A DNA stretch of 64,000 nucleotides, taken from Piper betle (lineage: Eukaryota; Streptophyta; Magnoliopsida; Piperales; Piperaceae). Positions 36,601 through 48,767 of this stretch are shown one piece after another (the first letter of the stretch is position 1; each line of letters begins with the position of its first letter). The translations under genes were made by a program, and so were the position numbers. Below the pieces are notes generated by a model, which was not told the origin of the DNA, did not search any database, and saw only the letters and a program-made list of their open reading frames with translations. The DNA lies in assembly GCA_033002965.1 (NCBI GenBank), contig JAURVB010014602.1, positions 124,001 through 188,000 of the forward strand. Reading direction: 5' to 3'.

Positions 36601-37082
36601 CGTCGCCGGCGACGAAACGAAACGGCGACGATAAAAGAAGGGCGGAATCTTTTGTGAAATGACGAATGAGGGCTTTTGTTTTAGATGAATTGGAGGGTGT
36701 CTCAGCGGTGAGTTGGTGTAATAATGGCAGATGGTTAGGGGTGATTTGGGAAGCGGCGGGGGGTTGTTACAGGGAAGAAAAGTATGCGTGTAAGCTTATC
36801 AGAGTCGTCGTGGGAGATTTGAGGGGTGACTCCGCTCAGTAGCGTGGGTGTGAGCGTGAAGCGCACGCAAACCACTTTCGTATGATCTTCCCGCGGTTTC
36901 GTTTTGAGGCGTCAGATTCGCATTGGAAGGCTGAGATTGAGCATCTCCAAGCTATAGACTCGCCGGCGGATACGCGACATCTTCGAAATTTAACCCTAAT
37001 ATTATTAAACATACATGTATGGGAAATACTTTGCTGCGCTGCATATCTTTACAACGCGAGTAGCGTACACAAATTTTACCCG
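36601..37082. other. ARO promoter and leader region
   Basis: Lies upstream of the minus-strand ARO gene. Mixed composition, with short open frames but no recognised gene. Confidence 0.5.
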
Positions 37083-37575
37083 TCCAATCTAATCTGGCAT
37101 GCGAGAAACTATATGCCTTCTCTCCCCACTCCTCCCCTGGCGACAGAGGTCGACGGCAAGGCCGTCTCCTACTTTAACACATGCTGCATTGCCGACGTCA
37201 AGGCCCGACTTGCCACCTAGTTCAATGCCATCGGCAAGGACGTCCCCAACTTCGATTACACCCCCCCGGGTGGTCGCCCCACCTCCACTCCCTTGTCTCG
37301 TCTTGGATTGGGAGAGAGAGGCAAAGGAGTGGAGAGAGGCAAAGGAGCGGAGGTGGGGTGACCACCTGGGGGTGTAATTGAAGTCGGGGGACATCCTTGC
37401 CTGCACCATCCAATGGTGAGCCAAGCCTTGACGTTGGTGATGTGGCTGGTGTCATAGTCGGAGATGGCCTTGTTGTCGGTTGCGGCCGCCGGCGAGGTGA
37501 TGTTGGCCATGGATTGCAACGAGGGGAGGAGAGGGGGGAAGGCCTATAGTTTCTGGGATGCGAGATTAGATTAGA
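37083..37575. repeat. Inverted duplication of an augmin subunit 1 (AUG1) gene fragment
   Basis: Two arms of about 240 bp face each other. Outer ends CTAATCTGGCATGCGAGAAA (left) and its complement-like TTTCTGGGATGCGAGATTAG (right) match. The left arm, plus strand, reads IADVKARLAT, a stop, then FNAIGKDVPNFDYTP. The right arm, minus strand, reads ITNVKAWLT and, in another frame, DFNYTPR and ASLSQSKTR. These match the start of plant augmin subunit 1 (VKAWLASQF, GK-VPNFEYT, LSQ-K). Both arms have stops or frameshifts, so neither makes the protein, but a transcript would fold into a long hairpin. The arms differ at roughly 25-30 percent of positions by eye. Confidence 0.65.
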
Positions 37576-37626
37576 TAAATAAAATTTGTGTATGTTGCTT
37601 GCATTATAAAATAGAGTGTTTCCCGT

Positions 37627-37660
37627 GTGTGTGTGTGTCTATATATATATATATATATAG
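37627..37660. repeat. (GT)n(TA)n compound microsatellite
   Basis: A GTGTGTGTGTGT run followed by a TATATATATA run, then ACACATACACAC. Confidence 0.9.
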
Positions 37661-38980
37661 ACACATACACACTTAACTTTATCCATAAATTTTCTTTGAG
37701 AATCATTTGGATTAGCTTTTCTATATATAACTTGACTTTTTTAACGCGCATTCAAAATACACATTATCACACTAAAAATATGTACAAGACTCTTAGGATT
37801 GGGCTCTATGCAAATATGACATTTTAAATGAATTTATAAAAAAAATTTAATCTTGGAAAAAATCAAGCAAAATCTACTTTGTAACTATGATGCAAATTTT
37901 TTTGCATAAACCTGTATGACTTCACAATTTATAAAATCCACATGTAGATATTCACATTTCACGCATTTCACATACAAAAGCAATCTAGATGTAGTTCAAC
38001 TCGTTTACATCACATTTACATGACATTTATAACGCAATTTACATTATTTCAATTATTGGTTTGCCTTATCTTCACACAAGCCCTTCCACCTATAAAATAA
38101 AGCCTAAAAACTCCTCCAACCAATGTTTTTTCTTCACTTCAAGTACCTGCACAAGTAACATGATTTATTGACTGCATGGCTTAGAGAATTTCTATACAAA
38201 ATAGTTAAACCTGCATGTCCCAAATTATATCGTTTGTAAAATAGTTCAAATACATGTTATTAATAATAATTTTCATATATTCTAAGATTGCACAACTCTG
38301 TATTTCAACGCATAAGGGCTCTCACTCATGAGTTTAAAGTGACTCACTAGCCCAAAATATTAGTTTCATTATATGGCTCACTAGCCTTATATGGGTAATA
38401 ATATTGATTCACTAGCCCCACATAGTATTTACATCAATGGTTCACTAGCATATCAGTAAAGACAACATACAACAGCAGACAAGTGAGCATCCCCATGAGT
38501 CATTCTCAATCCTTACGTTCCTCCGACCAAACTTACAATATCATATTATATTGAAAATATATGTTAGTAATCAAAGATTACTGGTCTAAAAATAACTATA
38601 AAAAACAATTGCAAACTCACAAATGGATGACTCATCATCAACGAAAACTTCAACAGAAAAACAAAACTTCTCTACACCTACGTCATCATACCAAAATATG
38701 ACCAATAAGATATAATTATAATCACTAGAATATATATGAACATGAACTAGAGATACTTGACGGTAACATGTTGGTGCTATGGCGAATAGAGCCTAAACCA
38801 TAATCATCATCATATCCCATACACACTCAATGGGAAGTCACATCACAATCACCACAACATTGCAAGACATGAACACTCTCAACGTAAAGTATATATATGC
38901 AAGATATACACACTACTAACAAGTAATAAAGCTCATATATATAAATATAAATTAACTGTCAAATCAAACACTTTAGTGCG
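37661..38980. other. AT-rich repetitive DNA, no gene seen
   Basis: Contains several CACTAGCC phrases (38345-38455: GACTCACTAGCC, GGCTCACTAGCC, GATTCACTAGCC, GGTTCACTAGC), suggesting local duplication inside retroelement-derived DNA. No coding potential recognised. Confidence 0.45.
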
Positions 38981-39438
38981 TGTCACGCTCCTATCCATAT
39001 GCATGCTTAAAAATCTGCAAACCATACCATACGTATAAGGCCTAAGAAATGTTAATTAGTAGCGCTGAAACGACTTTTGATTAGAATCCCATGTTTTCGA
39101 AATTCTTGTAAAAGGGTCTCAACTTTTAAATTTTATTAATCTGAAAAACTTGATAAGTTGGTTCGTAGGTAGTGGGATCCAATTAATGCCAATAACCATG
39201 TCCTATGATCTCAATCAAAACTATGATAAAACCAAGTAACAAATCAAACACGGAGAAGTCATAACGGATTTGTGAGGAAAATTACATGTAATAACTCAAA
39301 AAAATAGTCTTACATCTAACAATTCCTAGAGTAAGAACTGATATAAAGTGGAGATGCACTTAGATATTCAACTTGATTAATTATTTTTGAAGAAATAATT
39401 TAGACCCCTTAGTTTGTATTTTGGGCTAGGTCGTTACA
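38981..39438 (+). mobile_element. Ty3/gypsy-like LTR with adjacent primer-binding site (remnant)
   Basis: Starts TGTCACGCTCC and ends GGTCGTTACA, the pattern of many plant gypsy LTRs, and is followed at once by AATGTTATCAGAGCC, close to the initiator-Met tRNA primer site TGGTATCAGAGC. A diverged copy of its 3' part recurs at about 39618-39730 (AACCAAAAAAATAGT, ACTTGATTAATCACTTTT). No gag-pol frame follows, so only a remnant remains. Boundaries are by pattern only. Confidence 0.45.
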
Positions 39439-39809
39439 AATGTTATCAGAGCCAACTTAAGATCATATTGGATAGTAGGTTAGACCAAGAAAGAGGAAGT
39501 CCAAGGCAAAAATCTGGTGGATAGAATTTCTTGCAAAAAGAGGGGTGGAATATAAGAAATCCAAGAAGCCTAAAAAAGAAATTTTGAAGATGAAATTTCC
39601 TAAAGGTGAGTGGATTGTATATAACCAAAAAAATAGTATCACATTTAACACCTCCCGAGTAAGATCCAACATAAAAGTGAGGATGTACTTATAAATATTT
39701 AACTTGATTAATCACTTTTAAAAAGATGACCCGACCCAAAGTGCAAAGTAATGGGCAACAACCTAGCCCAAAGTGCAAACTAATGCGCCTAATTTATCTT
39801 TTCAAAAGT

Positions 39810-39911
39810 GATTAACTGAAGTTAAAGATCTATAGTTCATTCTGATTAACTGAAGTTAAAGATCTATAGTTCATTCTGATTAACTGAAGTTAAAGATCTA
39901 TAATTCATTCT
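39810..39911. repeat. Tandem repeat, 34-bp unit, three copies
   Basis: GATTAACTGAAGTTAAAGAT followed by CTATAGTTCATTCT occurs three times with only one visible base difference (CTATAATTC in the last copy), implying a recent slippage or duplication event. Confidence 0.9.
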
Positions 39912-40879
39912 TACAAAGAAACTCAATAGCAAACTGGATCTTACCCAAGTATGTATTAGATATGAGAATAAACTAAGGGATATTGCACTACATATCTTAG
40001 TTCAACGAGCTTGACTCAACATGACCTACCAAATGTAGACTACTAATTAAACCTTGAATGATGTGTGCATGCAATAACATACAAACAATTTTAAATACAA
40101 CAAATATCATGACATCCAATGCAAAAAAATTAAACACTCCACATCTCACTGCAATCTTATCACATAAACATGTTGAGCGTGCCAAAATTGCACGAGATTC
40201 AAATAAATTAATAAAGATGAAGAAATGACGATCTCGGTTTATAATGAAATTATTTATGGGATTTAACCCGTGCACTTAAATCTAACAGAAGATATTAAAA
40301 TGCCTAAAAGACTAAGGGTGATTTAATTGAAATACTTGTCATGCTAATCGAAAATAAGATCTTAGTAAAATTATGAAAAATAACTTAAAATTTTGGGTTA
40401 ATTATTTAAACTTAACCTGGTAATAATTTTGTCGTAGTGACTTTAATGTAGAGAACTTGAAAGATTGCGAGTCACACCTAACTCATGCTCGCAAGTTAAA
40501 GTTTATCATCATTAAAACAATCTTATATTATTTAATTAATTAAGATAATTAAGTTAATTATTATATAACTTAAGATATTATTATTTTAATTAATTAATTG
40601 AGCACGTTAAACGAGATCACCCAGATTGGCCAAAAAATTATAAAATTATAATCTTTTTAAAGTTCAAACCATTGTTAAGTAGATTTAGCCGATAAATTTT
40701 ATAAATTTAGGCCGACACGATTATTTTATTATATTAAACACTAAAAATCACGCAAACCATAAAAATCATATTTTTATCACAAAATCAATAAGAAAATTAC
40801 TAAATCTATATGATACAATGATCTAGCTACATATCTAATCACAGAGATCTTCATGCAAACATCACGAGTGTACGAAAAA
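39912..40879. other. AT-rich repetitive DNA, no gene seen
   Basis: Many stops in all frames. The TTAATTAATTAAG-type block near 40530-40605 is low complexity. Probably retroelement-derived, but no boundary is visible. Confidence 0.4.
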
Positions 40880-41345
40880 TGAAAAGAATGGGGAAAAAGG
40901 CATGTCCTCAATTGGGGGAAAGAGAAAGGGGGAAAAGGAGAAAAGGAGGGCCCAAATGGCAATGGCCGGTGGTGGTGGCGTCCAGGAGAAAAAGAAGGAA
41001 GAGGGAGGGTGGCCCAGCAAAGGGGAAGAGGGAGGAGGGAGGAGGGAGAAGGAGAAGGAGGAGAGGAAGGAAGAAGGGAAAGGGAGGGAAGAAAGAGACG
41101 AGAAGGAGAGGAAGGAGGGAGAAGAGGGGGGGTGACAGCCGTGAAACAACCGTGAAAAAAAGGGTGGGGAAGGGAGAAGAGAAAATGTAGTGGGAAAAAG
41201 GGGAAGGAAGAAAAGAAAGGTGGAGAAAAAAGGAAAAAATGAGAAAAAGAAAAAAGAAGAAGAAAAGGAATGAGGGAGAGAAAGTGAAAAAAGAGAAAAA
41301 AAAGAAAACAAAGAAAAAAAGGGAAGGGAAAAGAGAAAGATATAC
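40880..41345. repeat. Polypurine/polypyrimidine tract of about 450 bp
   Basis: The plus strand is almost entirely A and G (GGGAAAGAGAAAGGGGG, GGAGGAGGGAGGAGGGAGAA and similar), broken mainly by a mixed patch at 40945-40990 and another at 41132-41150. Long Pro/Ser/Phe-rich or Glu/Lys/Arg-rich frames across it are composition artefacts. Confidence 0.85.
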
Positions 41346-42555
41346 GTCCAAAATATATACAACATGATTATATCCTAACCGGACACAAATGCATGGCAAA
41401 TACAAAACAGACACGAACATGATTTTAATCTACATCACAAAATCGAATGAAACACAAGACAATTGGAGCTTACGAGAAAACTCAACCTAAAACGCGCCTA
41501 GTATCTAAACCCACAATAACACATAAGGATCCTTTTATCACCAGACCGATCAAAACGAACTGCCCGCACGCTACTCGTATCGAGCTAATAATAAATCACA
41601 CCGAGCCCGCGGGCCAAGTTTTACATAACTCTTTTCTTTGTCCACGGCAAAATGAGCATATTATTTATAAAAACCGTGGCTTATAACAACCACAACTTTA
41701 CACGAACTACCCAGAAAACCATGAAGACAACACCAAGTAGGAGTCCTGTAACAAACACATCTAAAAATTCTTCAAATCCTTTTCACAACTAATATAGCAT
41801 GAAAATTTGAAGAGTAGATGTGAGGATATATGCTAAGATACAAGTTCAGGCAAAAAGGGGAGAGCAGAGAAGGTGCAGCAACACAAAAATACCACCAAAC
41901 ATGGTCCCTTGGCTATGCCACATGATTTTGGTGATCCAAGACTACTAAAAACCCCAGCCATGCGGTAAGTAGGTAGGTATATACAGATGGAAAAGAACTT
42001 GGATCCCATCACTTTAACTACAAATTTACAATCAAATAGACATACTAAAGAAGAAGAAAAGGAAAGATGAGAAAGACACATCGCATCCTTCACCTTGACC
42101 AAAGATCGATGCTAATACCCTTGAGAGTCATGCTAACAAAACGCAACAAACTGCAAACAAACCACCCTAAGAGATTATCGACGAACACTCAAGAATAAAC
42201 TACTGGCCGGCAGGCTCCAGAACGTACAAAATTCTTTCTACCGCCCGTTGCACCGCCTCTTCTCCTACATGCAAAGAGCCACTTTTGCAACAAAAAATAG
42301 AACACTTGCTACAAAGTAGTTTTGGATTTCTTCATTAAAAAAAACTGACTATAAGTTTATTTCAGTATCAACTGTGGATCACAAATCTAAGGGAGAAGAA
42401 TGGAGGTGCGCAGTGGAGACTACGACAGGGTGAGCGCAGGTGGAATGGGGGAGAGGCGTGTACAATGGGGGAAGACCTCACAACGTTCAAACTCTACCGG
42501 AGATGGGGACGTAAACATTGACTGCTTTCTTTGTTTGTGAGCCCATACATTGAAA
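41346..42555. other. Intergenic, no gene seen
   Basis: AT-rich with short random frames. The minus-strand frame 41833-42102 has no recognised homology. Confidence 0.45.
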
Positions 42556-43027
42556 ATGGCATGTCATCCATTCGCCCAAGTCACGGCTTACTTTCTTTTA
42601 TTTATCATCTACCTCTTGCATGGGATCGGACAACCAGATCAAATTGGTAAGTGGCCCTATTTATTAAATCTTAATCTTCGTTTAACAGTTTTATGCTAAC
42701 AGTTTTCAGAGACAAATTGATATAAAACGAGAATAATCATCCATAAATCGGACCTAATTTTTGAATTAATGTGTAGAAATAGTGAGTGGAGAAGAAGTTT
42801 CTCGAAAGCGTGTGAATGACTTAGGAAAAAAAGCTCACAAAGTAGTCAATGTTGACTATTTAACACAAAATTGTAGGACTGGCCAACAGATAAGATTGAT
42901 CAAACAACTAATTAGAAAATTCTTGGAATCAGAAGAACTCAAAATGAAAAAAAAAACTCAAAATGAAAAAAAACTTGAAACGAAAGACGTTGAAGGCATA
43001 TGCTTCAAGCCAAAGAACCAAATATAA
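42556..43027 (+). CDS. Possible small secreted protein, two exons (unrecognised)
   Basis: An ATG at 42556 opens a signal-peptide-like stretch (VTAYFLLFIIYLLHGIGQ). A GTAAGT donor follows 42646, and a GTGTAG acceptor at 42776 gives a second exon 42777-43027 in the correct phase, total 113 residues. The predicted mature part is basic, has dibasic sites (SRKRVND, GKKAHK) and only two cysteines. I recognise no family. It lies just upstream of the copia element. It could be a peptide-hormone-like precursor or a chance model. Confidence 0.3.
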
Positions 43028-43133
43028 TGAGCTATGAATTGCTTAAAACATTCACTTAATCCACACTCAAACGGTTGCCTAGAAGAAACTGCCCCCGTGC
43101 AAGAAGCAATTGCTGTCGACTATATCCTTCTAT

Positions 43134-43667
43134 TGTTGAGACTAACCGAACATATCAAATACAAATCTCCTATTTTAATACATAAGAACAAGAAGTATCA
43201 AATAAATAGAGAGAGCAGACAAATTAATTTTATGTGAAAAACCCTAAATTTGAGGAAAAAATCACGGGGCAAACGACCAAGATCAACTTCATTATATCAT
43301 AACTTGATACAGAACAAATCTATTGGAGAACAAACTCCCCAATATTAATTTATTGTACTTTCTACAAAATTTGTATTAGCTAAGAAAGAAAATAAAGAAT
43401 TACAGATTACAAATAAGAACTTGACAAAGTTACCATTGATAATTGTAAGTGAATCTGAACAAAATATTAACATTTCTTTAATCAACATAATTTTCTTTCT
43501 CCCTTTGTATCGACAGTTTTTCTCCAAAACCCAAAAATAGAAAAACCAAAGAAAAAAGCGTCATACATTGCTTTTATTCTTTTCAACTAACCAAATCCGC
43601 AAAATCTTAGTTTTACCCAAAATAAGGTTACAGTTTCATGTATTTATAGAGGAAAGACAACCCAACA
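43134..43667 (-). repeat. 3' LTR of the copia element
   Basis: 534 bp. On the element's strand it starts TGTTGGGTTGTC next to the purine tract. About 80-85 percent similar by eye to the right LTR, so the insertion is old. Confidence 0.9.
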
Positions 43668-46275
43668 AACTTCCCCTTCCCAACTCTATGAAATACCTCT
43701 AACCAACATGAGAAGCTCCATCCGTGCCTGCTCCATTCTTGCAATAAATATGTTTCTCCTTTGATACAATTTTAGTCATCATGTCTGAAACATTCCTCTC
43801 AATATAAATTTTTGTTAGCTCAAGAAATTTACTTTCCAACATATTTCTTATCCAGTGATATCTCACATCAATGTACTTGCTCCTTGAATGAAAACTTGAA
43901 TTCTTACTCAGGTGAATTGCACTCTAGCTATCACAGTGTACAATGTATTTCTTCTGTTTAATTCAAAAATCTCTTTGTCCATAGCATCTCTTTGTAAGCC
44001 TATGAAGCAACAATAAATTTTGCTTCAGTTGTGGATAATACAACACACTTTGATAACCTAGACGCCAAGACACAACCACATTAGCAAAATTAACAACAAA
44101 CTCAGATGTTGACCTTCTTGTCTCCAAGTCACCTGCCATGTCTGCATCGGTGTAGCCAACCAATAAAGATTTGTTACTTCCAAAACATAAACATATTTTA
44201 GATGTACCTCTCAAGTACCTCATTATCCATTTAACTACTTACCAATATTCTTTGCTTGGATTTGCTAAATGTATGCCAACTTGCCAACTGTATATGCTAT
44301 ATCTAGCCTTGTACAAACTATAGCATACATCAAACTACTAATTGCAGAAGTGTCAAGAACCTTTCTTATTTCCTTCATCTCTGTTACACTTAAGTTACTT
44401 TTCTTCAATTTGAAGTGATTCCCAAGTGGAACTTCAACTGACTTTGTATTTTTTATGTTGAATTTTCTAAGTACTTTTTTTATGTACTTTTCCTGTGACA
44501 CCCAAAGCTTTCTAGCTCCCCTGTTATGCCGAATGGACATCCCCAAGACTTATGTTGCTGATCCCAAATCCTTCATTGCAAAGGATTTGTTCAAATTCTT
44601 CTTTAAACTTGCAATCTTGACTCCATCATGTCCTACAATCAGCATGTCATCTATATAAAGTAACAGAATAATAAAGTCATCATTATCAAACCTCTTGATG
44701 AACACATGGTGATCAGAAACAGACTTCTTGTACCAATTTTTTGCCATAAAAGAATCAAACTTTTTGTATCACTGTATAGGAGCTTACTTTAAACCATACA
44801 AACTCTTTTTCAGTCTACATACCATATGTTCCTTTCCTTTAATTTCAAAACCCTCTGGTTGCTCCATGTATATGGTTTCCTCAAGATCATTATGAAGAAA
44901 GGCCGTCTTCACATCTAACTATTCAACATCTAAATCCAAACTTATAGCCAAAGTCAGAATAATCCTACTAGAAGATATTTTAACAATAGGAGTAAAATTT
45001 TCATCGAAATCAATACCTTTTTTCTATCTGAAGCCCTTCACCACCAGCCTTGCCTTGTACTTTGGTTGTGTGTTATTTTCTTCATATTTGATCTTGTAGA
45101 CCCTTTAGAAAGATCCGCCAACTAATAGATGTGATTATTATGCAAAGATTTCATCTCATCTTGCCTTGCCTTCAACCACTTCTTCTTTTCTATATGAGCT
45201 TTGACCTCACTGAAATTTTCTAGTTCTCCACATTCATTAATTGTCACATATTCTGATAATGGATATCTGGTTGATGGAACTGGTTTATGAGTTGATCTTC
45301 TCACATTAATTGGCTGCCCTTGATCAGAATCTCCCTGTTCTTGTCTAATATCATTAACAAACCCATTAGAAATATTATCACACACCACATCCTCACCCTC
45401 AACATTACTAGGTGGGAAATAATTGTCCATCCTAAGTTGGCTCTTCACGTTTAGTCGAGGTTGAATGTTCTTTTATCTTTTCCAAGCTTTCATGAGATTT
45501 AGTTTGAGGAACTTCTTCCATGTCAAAGTCCTTGACTGTTTGATCCTCCCTGATAACTACATCTCTGCTTTGAATCAGTTTTCTATTATTAGGATCATAA
45601 AGTTTGTATCCAAACTTATCATCACCATATCCCAAGAGTCAAGCTAAGCCCTTTATTCTTTGGGCATATGTGCAAAAGCCTTACAGCCAAAGACTCTCAA
45701 ATGAGAATAACTAACCTTTTTGTCACTCTAAACCCTTTCTAGTATGTCAATGTCTAAGGCATGTGTGGGAGATCTGTTGATCAAATAACAATCTGTGCTC
45801 ATGGCCTCACCCTAGAAGCTTTTAGGCAACTTAGCGGAAGACTATACTTCTAATCCTCTCAGAAATGGTCCTGTTCATTCTTTTAGGCATTCCATTATGT
45901 TGAGGAGTATAAGGAACCATCTTCTCATGCCTAATCTCATGCTTGCTACAATACTCATCAAACTCAACAGAATAATATTCAACACCATTATCACTTCTAA
46001 GGCATTTTAAGAGCTTATCGGTTTCTCTTTCAACTAATACATGAACATTCTTAAAGATGCCAAAAACATCACTTTATTTTTCATACCATAAGCCCACACC
46101 TTACTTGGCCTCGTAGAGATATTATCTTAACATACTTCTAATCAACCATCTTATTAAAATATAAATCACAAACACACTAACTATGTACTTAGAAATTTTG
46201 TCAAACACCTAGTGGGTAGAAAATATCAACAACTAAAACTTGCAAACTTGCAAACCTTTTGGCTCTGATACTACT

Positions 46276-46794
46276 TGTTGGGATTAACCAAACAAACCAA
46301 ATATAAATCCCCTATTTCAACACATAAGAACGAGAAGTACCAAACAAATAGAGAGATCAGATAAACAAATTTTAAGTCGAAAACCCCAAATTTGGGGGAA
46401 AAAACCATGGGGCAAATGGCTAAGATCAACTTCATTATATCACAACTTAATACAGAATAGATCTACAGGAGAATAAACTCTCTTTACTGTATTTTTTACA
46501 AGATTAGTATTAGTCAAGAAAGAAAATAAAGAATTATGGATTAAAAATAAGAACTTGGAGAAGTTACCATTGACAATCGTAAGCGAATCTCAACAAAATA
46601 TTTATATTTTTTCAATTAGCATAATTTTCTTTCTCCCTTTGTAGTGATAGTTTTTCTTCAAAACCCAAAAACCAAAAAACCAAAGAAGAAAAACATGTCT
46701 GTTGCTTTTATTTCTTTCAATTAACTTCAAAATCTTAATTTTGTCCAAAATAAAGTTATAATTTTATGTATTTATGGAGATGGACAACCCAGCA
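46276..46794 (-). repeat. 5' LTR of the copia element
   Basis: 519 bp, adjoining the primer-binding site at about 46260-46274. Shares GATCAACTTCATTATATCA and ATAATTTTCTTTCTCCCTTTG with the left LTR. Confidence 0.9.
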
Positions 46795-48253
46795 TCCATT
46801 ACATTCCAAGAAACAAGAACGCATTGATAAAACTCAACCCAGAAGTAAGCTCCCATTGAAACTCAGCATCCAAACACTTCAATTTCTACAGAGGACGAAA
46901 TGGCAATGATGGTTCCCATTACAAGATCAAGATTCTTCGAGGGAACACTCGAAGCATTTATTTTTCATGCAACTAGTTACACTCCCACCTGCCCCGTCAA
47001 TGTAAGTATTCCAGGCATCAAACACAATTCTAACTGTTTATAATGTTCATGCTTTTGTTGCATACTATTTGAGCAGTGGTTGTTTTCCAATGAGAGGCCG
47101 GCCTATGTGACGATCAGATTAGGCAAGACCAAAGTTGCAGAGACAAGACACCAACCAGACAGAACAAGGAACGAGAGCGTCCATATCTTATGTGCACATC
47201 CAAGGGACTACCATCACCATAACACTAAGAGCAAACATTTCAATCTTGGGCAGGATTCACATCCAAGCAGCTTCACTGTTGCATCAACTCCCACCCCTAA
47301 GTGGTACACATTGCCTCTGCAATGACAAGGGAAGCCTATCCCCAAGCTCAAGCTAAGAACTTGACCCACAATGGGGCAGGGGCTGGTGAGCCATGGCTAC
47401 AAAGGGCTCACTAGGGGAGTCACATTCGACCAGAGGACTAATTGTGGGGTTATATTGTACCAAGATGCTCACCATGAACGTTCTTTCAACCCACCAATCG
47501 TCGTCGCCGGCGGCCAGGTGGTGGAGAATACCGGCCGAGAAAGCTGTGGGAGGATGTGTACAAGGCCATCGATGGTGCCAAGCATTTGATTTACGTAGCT
47601 GGCTGTTCAGTCAATCCCAAAATGGTTTTGGTGAGTTATACCTTAGACAAATTGGGATAAGGTGTAGATGATGATCAAGGCTAACCATCTAAAACTCGAT
47701 TTGAAATATCCTTTACGGTAAGAGATCCTAATACAGAACTGCAACAAGCAAGGGCGGGTCACGATAGGAGAGTTGCTTAAAGCGGAGGAAGGTGTTGCAG
47801 TAAGAATCATGCTTTGTGACGACGAAACCTCCATTCCTGTAATCAAGAAGGGAGTGATGAAAACCCATGACGTACTCGCCTTCAATTACTTCAAGCAATC
47901 CAGAGTGATCTGCAAGCTCTGCCCAAGGTTGCACCACAAGTTCCCCATTGGTTTTGCCCACCACCAAAAGACAATCACGCTAGATTCCATTACTTCTCAA
48001 GAGAGAAGAGAGATTGTTAGCTTTGTTGGTGGATTGGATCTGTGTGATGGACGCTATGACACAGGAGAACACACCTTGTTCCGAACATTGAAAACTGAGA
48101 TTCATGCACAAAATTTTCTACCAAACCAGCATTGCCGGTGCTAGTCTTCACAGAGGAGGGCCTAGGGAGCCGTGGCATGATGTTCATGCTTGTGTTACAG
48201 AGCAGGCAGCTTGGGATGTTCTTCTCAACTTCTATCAAAGATGGTCTAAATAG

Positions 48254-48520
48254 TAAATAGGTTTCATAGGCTTTCCTTAATCAAAAAACTATTTTAATGA
48301 ATAAGGTTTTCTCATTAATTTAAATGCAAGTCACCGATTACCCCCAAATTGACGCGGGACAAACCAAAAATTTTACCAAAACCAATTAGACTCTGATACC
48401 GTTGGGATAGGTTTTACATGTCTTTCTTAATCTAAAAACTAGTTCAAAGAATAAAATTTTCTTATTAGCTATATACAAGTTGATAGTTACCCCTGAAATT
48501 AATGTGGGACAAAGTCAACA
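48254..48520 (-). mobile_element. Small LTR element remnant (TRIM-like) in the PLD pseudogene
   Basis: Two diverged copies of a roughly 110-120 bp sequence (about 48254-48364 and 48401-48520) in direct orientation share GGTTT..CAT..CTTTCTTAATC, TTTTCT.ATTA and GTGGGACAAA.-type ends. Between them lies AGACTCTGATACC (48388-48400), the complement of a tRNA-Met-like primer site GGTATCAGAGTC. Arrangement LTR-primer site-LTR with almost no interior fits a deleted TRIM. Confidence 0.6.
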
Positions 48521-48767
48521 CATGGAATGTTCAAGTGTTGAGATCAAAAGACAACATCTCGGCCACAGACCTTCCAACCAACTTGCTAGTTGAGCAGAGC
48601 AGCCATGAAGCCTACGAGCAGACAAGTTCATATCAATACTTCATACGAGGGCGTCAGATGTGGGAGTTCATATCAATACTTCATAGGAGGGCATCAAATG
48701 TGGGAGAAGGATGTTGATTTTGGGTGCAAGAATTTGATCCCCATTGAGATTACATTGAAGGTAGCAG

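Larger units (their letters stand above)
43134..46794 (-). mobile_element. Ty1/copia retrotransposon, internally deleted, minus orientation
   Basis: Two direct LTRs, 43134-43667 and 46276-46794, both TGTTG...CA when read on the plus strand. Flanks TCTAT (43129-43133) and TCCAT (46795-46799) differ at one base, fitting a 5-bp target duplication. The primer site (TAGTATCAGAGCC on the minus strand) abuts the right LTR, and a purine tract (GGGAAGGGGAAGTT on the minus strand) abuts the left LTR. In between, on the minus strand: integrase core pieces (RSDNGVEYYS, VPYTPQHNGM), reverse transcriptase (YIDDMLIVGHDG) and RNase H (GYTDADMAGDLETRRST), broken by stops and frameshifts. Gag and protease are missing and the total is only 3.7 kb, so the copy is dead. 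Confidence 0.93.

Noticed and set aside
40862..41420. 167- and 170-residue Phe/Ser/Leu-rich minus-strand proteins
   Set aside because: They are the translation of the polypyrimidine strand of the purine tract; such a tract lacks stop codons by composition alone.
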